DNA of 64,000 bases. Origin: Megalopta genalis. Its lineage: Eukaryota; Arthropoda; Insecta; Hymenoptera; Halictidae. A program made the position numbers and the translations under genes. The notes under the pieces are model-generated. The model worked only from the letters and a program-made list of their open reading frames with translations. It ran no database searches and was not told where the DNA came from. The number at the start of each line of letters is the position of its first letter. Position 1 is the first letter of the stretch. The stretch covers positions 2,356,001 to 2,420,000 of the forward strand of contig NC_135027.1 of the NCBI RefSeq assembly GCF_051020955.1, written 5' to 3'. Positions 12,701 to 21,700 of this stretch are shown here, in pieces.

Positions 12701-15700
12701 GTACGAGCCACCTTCCAATGAATTCTTAAATGGCCCTCTATTGGGTACCATTCTATCCTTGTCCGGCAGTAAATTTGTCCCCCGCGACGGTCGAGAGGAA
12801 AGTAAACCTTGATAATGATGATGATTTCGTGTGTTGTGTGTACAGGCTCTACAACAAAGCAAGATCGCTTTGTTTGAAACCGACATGGATCGTGTTAATT
12901 TGAAGATTATCGGGGTAACGGTCAGAGGGAGACATTTTTCTAATGAATTTTTAGGCTTCGGGATCGGGAACAGAGATTTTGAAACGTACTGTAACTAGCA
13001 GCTGTTATTGTCAATGTTAATTAATAATTCTCTGTACCTTATCATGCTAGCGAAATAATATTGCACGATAGAGCGAAAGAAATCCGCATCAATGGGTGCT
13101 GTAATCAGGTTGTCTTAGATTGGCTTAAGTTAGGTTATTTTGGGTTATGTTGGGTTAGGTTGGTTTAGATTTGCTTAGGTTGGCTTAGGTTTGATTAAGC
13201 CGGCTTAGATTGACTTGGGTTGACTTAGGTTGATTTGGATTTGCTTGGGTTGGCTTAGGTTGGCTTAGGTTAACTTAGGTTGACTTAAATTGGCTTAGGT
13301 TGGCTTAGATTGACTTGGGTAGGCTTAGGTTGACTTGGCTTGACTTAGGTTGACTTGGATTGTCTCAGGTTGACTTGGATTGGCTTAGGTTGACTTGGAC
13401 TGACTTGGGTTGACTTGGACTGACTTAGGTTGACTTGGACTGACTTAGGTTGACTTGGATTGGCTTAGGTTAGGTGCTAAATATTTTACGACATATTTAC
13501 AAATTATATAAAACACCTGTCTCCAATAGGTTAAGTAGAATACGTCATCCACTGATCAGACATCGTTGCCTCCTTCGAGCACACTAATCTAATATCAAAA
13601 TCTATCAGGACTCGGCACCCAAAAGCCCTCTAAAAAATAGATTCACGGGTCTCGGGAAGAGCCGTACCGTGAATCCTAATCGAATGATCGCGTTCCATCT
13701 CTCCGCGAGCGGCACGTTAGATCGTAGAATTTCCGAGTACCCTTAAGTGTCGTTCAGTGTTTCCGCGGGCTTCAATCTGTCTGTACCGTGTGTCCAGCCC
13801 CTGGAGGTGCGAGAGATATGCCCGGACCGGTGCTACAAGGCGTGCCAGTTGGCCGTCTGGAGTCCGATTTGCAGTAAGAAGCTTCAGGGTGTCGTGAAGC
13901 TGGCCTCGGCGCTCGAGAGCGGAAGATACGTCGCGAGGGACATCGGTAAGTCCACCTCCGGCCGAGATTCCTGTTGCTTTATCGAGCGGACTCGCCGAAG
14001 AATAGCCGACCCCCGTCCACCCTCCGCGGGCTTCCGTCCCGTGGAAATGGAACGGCGGAAAAATAGCCAGCGGCCACCGCCGCGTGTCGCAGCTGGTCTC
14101 GAAACGGTCCCTCGGAGGAGCGCTCGAAATTTTCGGCTGCGGGCGCACTGTATTTGGCAACCCTAAGCGCAAGTTCGCCGTTTGTTCCGAAACTCCGCGA
14201 TTGCCTGCCGCTGTTGACTCTGCCATAGACGCTTTGTTGACAGCGTTAGAATCGTATTTCCTCCATCCACCTCCACCCATCCTCCCGCCCCCCTCATAAT
14301 TGAGAACAACGGTGGAAAAGTGATTATTCAGTGCGACATATCGTTTGTTCTTCGGCGGAAGCTGGTTTATCGAGGCAGGATTAAATGACCGCGAAACCAG
14401 AGGAGTCGCGTAGAAGATAGTTTAATTGCGATAGCCAAACCGGAGCCAACGAGCACACTGACCGAGTAAATATTGGTTATAAATCTCTGTCACGAAATTG
14501 CTGTCCCGCGGCTGGCCGATGGTATCGAAATTAGTCGTAATTAGTCCGCAGATGTTTATGCAGTTATTGCACATGTACCGCATGAATTGCTCGGTACATC
14601 GCGGCTCGGCCAATCTAAACAGTGTCTAGTATTTTATGCCCCGTACAATCTGTCGGATCTACTGTTTCTATCGAATTCCGTTACATACATTCAACTTTTG
14701 TTCTCCGCACTTTCAGCAGCAGAGTCGGCCAAAAAGTTAATCCTATTAATGGTTCACGATTATCGCGAAGTCGACGACCGGCTGACAAAAGTTTCGACAA
14801 GATTTCGAGCTAAATTCTTCAAACACGATACCCGAGAAATTATATAGTCTTGTTTAAACATCTTGTTTCGACATCATACAAATTTCTGTTTTATTAGTTT
14901 CGTGTATTATATATTAAAAAAGTAAATAATTTATGTAAAATAAAAGTCCAGTTTAGTCCAACATATTTGCTCTCCCTTAAAAGAGATTCTGGCTGGCATT
15001 CTTCATGACCGTGATTAAAAAATAATCAATTATTGTCCAACTCTGTTCTGCAGCAATGAACCTGACGGCACCTAAAATAACCGTGAAGTATCTTCGGCAA
15101 TTTTCCGGCGAAGACAATATCATTTGGCTACGGGCCGCGGTATTATTGTACGGCGTAATTCGAATCTTGAATAATGAACAGGCCGGCTCATTAGGAATTC
15201 ACGGAACTCGTCGCTAGGAGGGACGGCCAATCGGGAGCCGGTGGCCGTTCCACTTTTGAAACGAACGTTTAAACAGATTGTCCGCATAGCTCTCGCTCGG
15301 ACGCGGTCACCGCGGAATTCCGTGTCTCGCATAATTCCGCGGCGGACGATCTTCAGCGGAGGCCGAATCCGTTGGCTTTTTATAGAACGACATTTCTTGG
15401 CGGCCGGCGCGGGAATGTAAATTTCAGCTCGCCCCGGTTCTACATTTTCTCAAGAATCTCGGGCGTTTAATTAAGCGGGAAAAACTTGTGTACAAACGTT
15501 TCGGCGCGGCGCCGCGCCGCGTCGATCCACTTTCTTATTTGCGAAATGACCGAGCTGCGATACTCTTGCGGAAGCCACCGACGAACAGGAAAGCTTACTG
15601 TCTGGTTGCCGGATAAGCTCGAACGTTTTGTGAATCGTAAATTTCATCGGAACTCCCGGAAAGTTAGCTGGTTTCGAGTAGTATGAACCGGTCCGTCGCC

Positions 15701-18700
15701 GGACGCGGCTTTCGCTAGAGACTGCGGGCGACAATTCGAGATTTTCCTTCATAGTTCGCAAACTGTCGCCGCCTTTCACGCGAATAATTATTTTATTTTT
15801 GACCCTGTCATCGTTTAACCCTTTGCACTCGAGTGACGAGTCCGAAGCGCCGTTAAGAACTGTTATACCATTTTTCGAAATAATTGTAACAGTGCCAGAT
15901 TTGTTACGTTTACAAAAGCTGTTAAAACTGCAAGTATTATACTTTCCAATAGAGTCAATTTCAAATGCATAAAAAACTGCATTGAATCATATAAAATTGA
16001 AATACAATAATCTCTCTCTAATTGACGCTCAGATTGTCCACAAAGATGAACAATTTGGGAAGAGGAGATACGATTATTCGAGCGTTGCAGCTCGTTTTCA
16101 TAGTTATTGACAATCGGTAATTATAAATCGCGTCTCCTCTTCCCAAATTGTCTATTTAAGTGCACAATTTGGGCGACAATTAGGGAAACATTACTGTACC
16201 GCGGATCAGAAGACATCACTTGGATTCCGAATTAAAATAGCTTCGACTGCAAAGGATTAAGTAGATTACGCCAGTTCGTGGCCAGACATCCATTTTCACT
16301 CGTCGTAGACGTTGATCTTGCTCTCTGGAAATTTTTTAATTATCGATTATCCTTCTACTGTAATTCATTAGGCCAGTCTATTCACGATGCTCTTGTTTAA
16401 GTAGAATTGGTCATCGATTATGGGACGACGAATTCGGTTCGTTGTAAACGAACTCCTTTCTTAAATCATTTCAAAGTACAGATGCTCATCGCGTTCTTCA
16501 TTGGATCCGTACAAAATGCTGCTACGTAGAACATAACTATACCTTGACAGGCTCTCGTATTCAGGATGTCTAACGATCTAATTTCTCGAAGATCTTTAAA
16601 CGACAGATAGTTTCCTGGTTGTTAACACGTTCCGTGCCACGTGTACCATCGATGGTACACGCTTGCATGTTTACTTAGTGAACTGAACAAATTGTTTACA
16701 AGAAATTTAGAACCGAAGAATCAATTTCCACCGCAAGAATGGGCGTTGATAAGTTTTTGTTACGTTGTTATGTGTACAAGAATTAATAATTGCACGTAAT
16801 ACATCAAGTTTTAGTAAAATATCAAAGTGTGAAGATTCGAGTAAAAAAGCTCGGCACGAAACGTGTTAATAATGTAGTTTAGAAGTGCTGTCCTAAGTTG
16901 ATTGCAACAGCACGCGACTAGGAAATGTCTTATTCTTAGAAAGCAAAGATGTGAAATTTTCTGTTAATTATTCAGTTCAATTGATAACGAGATCAGACTA
17001 TTCCGGCAGAATGTTCAATTCTACCATCAGAAAATGTATTTTATTCTTGGACACCAGAGATATCTTGTTTGTTCGACATACATTAATGTCTACCTAATTG
17101 ACGCTCAGATTGTCCACAAAGATGGACAATTTTGAAAAAGGAGATACGATTGTTCGAGCCTTGTGGCTCGTTTTTTATGGTTATCGATTGTCAACGACTA
17201 TAAGAAACGAGCCGCAAGGCTTGCAATAATCGTGTCTTCTCTTCCCAAACTGCCCATTTTTGTGCGCAATCTCAGCGTCAATTAGGGAGACATCGCAGTC
17301 TAATAACGATTGCCTCGAGTACGAATTATTCGAGTAATTAATTACAGTAGCGAACTCTATACAGGGTGTCGCAAAAATGTCTCGCAATCCGGAAATGGCG
17401 GGTTCCTCAGATCATTTGAAGCAACTTCTTCCTTTACAAAAATTTTCTCCGAGGCACCGTTAACGAGTTATTAACGAAAAACAGTGACCAATGAGAGGCG
17501 AGCTCGGCTGGCGCGAGGCGACCGAGCCAATGAGCGGAACTGGGCTTCGTGCGCTAGTTGACTGGGCCGCCTCGCGTCAGCCGTACTCGATTCTTATTGG
17601 TCACTGTTTTTCGTCAATAACTCATTAACGGTGCCTCGGAGAAAATTTTTGTAAAGGAAAAAGTTGCTTCAAATGACCTGAGGAACCCGCCACTTTCGGA
17701 CTGCGAGACATTTTTGGGACACCCTGTATATACAGTTCGGAAGTTTCGAGTTCGGAACCGATTCGGCCAATAATTAGCATTCTTGCAGAATCTCCACAAC
17801 TAGATTCTTGCAGGTGGAGCAGATCCAGAGAGGATGGCACCTCCTAGAGTGGAGGAGTATCTCGCAGAGCTGTTCTGCGGTTCGAACGTGACGATGCAGG
17901 TGGTGTCCGATCAGGACACGTTGCTCCAGGAGTATCCACTGTTCGCGTGCGTGAATCGAGCCGCGTCAATGATCCCCCGGCACGCGGGCAGGATTATCTT
18001 CCTAACCTACGAGCCCCCTAATCCAGCCTGCGTCCTGGAAACGGTCATGCTCGTGGGAAAGGGTGTCACTTACGACACCGGCGGCGTCGACCTCAAGATC
18101 CAGGGCACAATGTTCGGCATGTCGAGGGACAAATGTGGGGCGGCCGCGTGTGCCGGATTCATGCAGGTGCTTTCATATAACGCCTCTCGTAAATCATCGT
18201 TAAGTAATATTCGGAACGCCCACTCGCGCCGTTGTAAAAAAAAATAGAGACAGAGAGAACGCCCCATCCCCGTTAATACCTATCCATTCGTTTTTCACTT
18301 CTGTCGCCCGTATTTCCCAATTAAACAACCGTGTACGCGCGTAGGACCTTTATGACAGCGTTCTCTAGTTTCTCCGTATGCGGACAACGGCAGACTTCAT
18401 CTATTAAACATTTGGATACAGAGGTATTTTAATAAAAAACGACTCGTGCCTCGATTGAAAATTCGGTCCTTCCGGTCCTTTGATGTAGGGGATGTCGTGT
18501 AAACCGGCGGTGCAATCGGATGGAATACATTTTTTTCATTCGATGCTCCGTTTCCGAGAAAAATTAGGTCGACGAAATAATGCTGTTGGATGGGAATCAC
18601 GCGTCTAACTATGACGTACCAATTCTACTTCTCGTCGTGCTGCAGGTCTATTCTCTTTTTTCTTTTTCGTTACACGACACCCTGTATATTTCTCTGAGTT

Positions 18701-21700
18701 TCAAAATATTTTTCTTCGTAATTCTGAATTTCAAGATATTTTGATTCGTCATTCTGAATTTCAAAATATTTCGATAAATCGTTCTGAATTTCAAGATATT
18801 TTGACTCGTCATTCTGAATTTCAAATTATTTTGATAAATCGTTCTGAATTTCAAGATCTTTTGATTCGTTATTCTGAATTTCAAAATATTTCGATAAATC
18901 GTTCTGAATTTCAAGATATTCTGATACATTTTTCGGGATCTCAAAACATTTCGGATATTTTTCAGTTCGGCGAAGGAACGAGTTGAAAACGTATACGGAA
19001 TCGAACAAATTGATAAATATTCATTTTCTCATACGAAAAATTGGTATTACGAGCATGGTCGCGCGCGGCACGATCCGATAGTCTCTCCCGCGAATAGTTC
19101 CAGCTTTGTTAGCGTAGACAATGCGCCGAAATTTGCTCGTGCATTACATGTAACAGATTAAATGGAGATTGTACATTTCATTTCACGACAATTAAGTCGG
19201 CAATTTAATCGACGCGATTACATACGCGCTTCCTATGACCGAGGATTCCGCAACACGCGTTTCCACGCTTCCAATATCCAGCTTCGCGCATGCAATGCGG
19301 AGTAGTTAGCCGGCACACAATGCAAAATCAGCGGCGGAGTAACTTAATCCAAATTTATATACTGCGCTACCGTTACGTACTCGGTTCGGCCTGTTTTTCA
19401 GCGTGCTTGTATTTATTGCCCCGGATATCCGACTATTTAACGCTTCGCCTAGCTGAATTTGCCAAATAGTTGTTCCAGGGTAATCAACAAACAGAAATTC
19501 ATTAGTGAACTTTACAGAGCCCGAATATCACAATTCTATACCCTCTCATGAACGTACTCGCGGGTCTCTGTGCAAAGTAAATATTGTTTGCACGAATTTC
19601 ACGGTACAGGAACAATTAATTTTTTTCACAGAGATCCATCGTTGAAAGATCTGACAGGAAATTTTGGAAGAATAGACACGACGATTATGACGAAGATACA
19701 GGGTGTCCCAAAAATGTCTTGCAGTCCGCAAGTGGCGGGTTCCTCAGGTCATTTGAAACAACTTTTTCCTTTGCAAAAATTTTCTCCAAGGCGCCGTTAA
19801 CGAGTTATTAACGAAAAACAGTGACCAATAAGATCGAGTACGGCTGACGCGAGGCGGCCCAGCCAACCAGCGCACGAAGCCCAGTTCCACTCATTGGCTC
19901 GGTCGCCTCGCGCCAGCTGAGCTCGCCTCTCATTGGTCACTGTTTTTCGTTAATAACTCGTTAACGGTGCCTCGGAGAAAATTTTTGTAAAGAAAGAAGT
20001 TGCTTCAAATGACCCGAGGAACCCGCCACTTTCGGATTGCGAGATATTTTTGAAAATGAATTTTCATTGAAAAATGAATTTGTTTTTTCTACGCGCGATA
20101 TCGACGTCATTAGTAGTTAGCAGCAAATTCCATCCGCGTGTCATTTTTATTATTTATCTCTTCGTCGAAACATATTTATTCGTCGCATTGCAAACGATCA
20201 ACATCGCTGATTCGGATTTTCCACGTTTCACGTTAAAATACAGTCGCGTTCTCTTTCCTCGTAAAAAAATCATTGCATTTAGCCTGCGAGGCCCAAGATT
20301 GAAGGGAGTAGAACGGAGTAAAAGATACGAGTTTAAGAGCGTGCAGCCGTGAGCGCAACAATGACTCGTCCCGGGTGACTCGAGAAATATGTCACGTGTT
20401 CGCAGGTGGTGAATTTACTGCAGCCGCCGACGGTTAAAGCTGTGGCGGCTTTGTGCGTCGTGAGGAACAGCATCGGCGAGAATTCTTACGTTTCCGACGA
20501 GGTGATCACGGCGAAATCCGGGGTTAGGGTACGTGTCGCGAATACGGACTCCGAGGGTCGGATGGCGATGGCTGATGCCCTTTGTCACATCAAAGAAATG
20601 GCCCTGTGCTCGGTTAATCCGCACATCTTCACCGTCGCGACACTCGCTGACCATGCGATGCTCACCGTTGGCAGAGGATACTCTGTAAGTACCCGAAAAC
20701 TATCCCTTAAATTAACCCACGGATTTCTCATCTTTGATCATATAACTTTCCCATGAATGTGAGCAATTCTATTCTGTTCAAATTTCGAGCTCTTTGCCGC
20801 TTTGACACTGTACCTACTGGGCCAGTTAGAATGATCGATTTCACATTTTTTATTTTAGAATCATTCAATAAATTATAAAATAATATATATGACAATATAT
20901 GTATACAGGGTGTTCCACAATTATTTTAACAGCCGAAAATGAGGGTACATTTGAAGGTCATTTGAAGTAACTTTTTCTTTTGCGAAAATGCAATCTGCGG
21001 CTTTGTTTACGAGTTATTAACGGAAAACACTGCCCAATGAGAGGTGACGGCGCGAAGTTCGAGAGCCCGCAGCACGAGGCTTTGACTGTTGTTCGGACGG
21101 ACTCGAGCCGCGTTCGAAGTATTGAACAAATCACGAAGCGAGAACTTTCCGGATTTTTTTTTACTACGTAACAGTGATATTTTTAAGAAAAACGCTGTTC
21201 ACCTTTACTTTAGAACGTCTGAAGAATATTTACTAATTTTTCGGACCCGAAATAGTAAGTACAGTAAGTATATCAAGGTTATGTCAAGGTCATGTCAAGG
21301 TTATGTCAAGGTCAACATATGAAATTTTTAAGCAAGGTGTACAGTGAAGATTAACAAAATACGTGAATGATATTTTAATTTAAATAATTCCGTGTCCGAA
21401 CACAGTTCAACGAATAATTCGCAAAGCTAATTTAATAAATAATAATCGTGTGAAAGGACGTAAGGAATATGTTTGTTAGAGAAATATGAAGATCTCACTG
21501 ATTTAGTTGTAAATCCACTTCATGCCCGGAAATCTATGCGGAATAGTGCATTGACTTCGTACAGTGTCAAGGTTATGTCAAGGTTATGTCAAGGTCATGT
21601 CAAGGTCATGTCAAGGTTATGTCAAGGTTATGTGAAGATTATGTCGCAAAGGAAAAAGTTATTTCAAATGACCTCAGCTACTCCTCATTTTCGGCTGTTT

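Larger units (their letters stand above)
3726..13797 (+). other. 10-kb first visible intron of the aminopeptidase gene
   Basis: The intron is bounded by GTGAGT and GTCCAG. No exon-like frame was recognised in it on either strand. It holds an inverted repeat pair (7779-9040), an AT-rich hairpin (9501-9723) and a decamer satellite (13110-13476). The stretches 3726-7770 and 9724-13100 hold only unremarkable mixed sequence as far as I can see. Open frames such as 10015-10452 have no family resemblance. Confidence 0.7.
13946..17813 (+). other. Intron between aminopeptidase exons B and C
   Basis: 3.87 kb with GTAAGT and TTGCAG ends. It holds the nested elements at 15815-16260, 16622-16869, 17081-17299 and 17362-17726. 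No exon or RNA gene was recognised in 13946-15814. The 14084-14299 and 13717-14280 open frames have no family resemblance. Confidence 0.75.
18167..20405 (+). other. Intron between aminopeptidase exons C and D
   Basis: It has a GTGCTT donor and a TTCGCAG acceptor and contains the 30-bp satellite at 18693-18958 and the foldback element at 19699-20055. A solo terminus ACACCCTGTA lies at about 18678-18687. I recognised nothing in 18960-19690. Confidence 0.75.

Noticed and set aside
13110..13476. True telomere or interstitial telomeric array
   Set aside because: Units are ten bases and degenerate, with TTAGG only part of each; labelled a TTAGG-like satellite instead.
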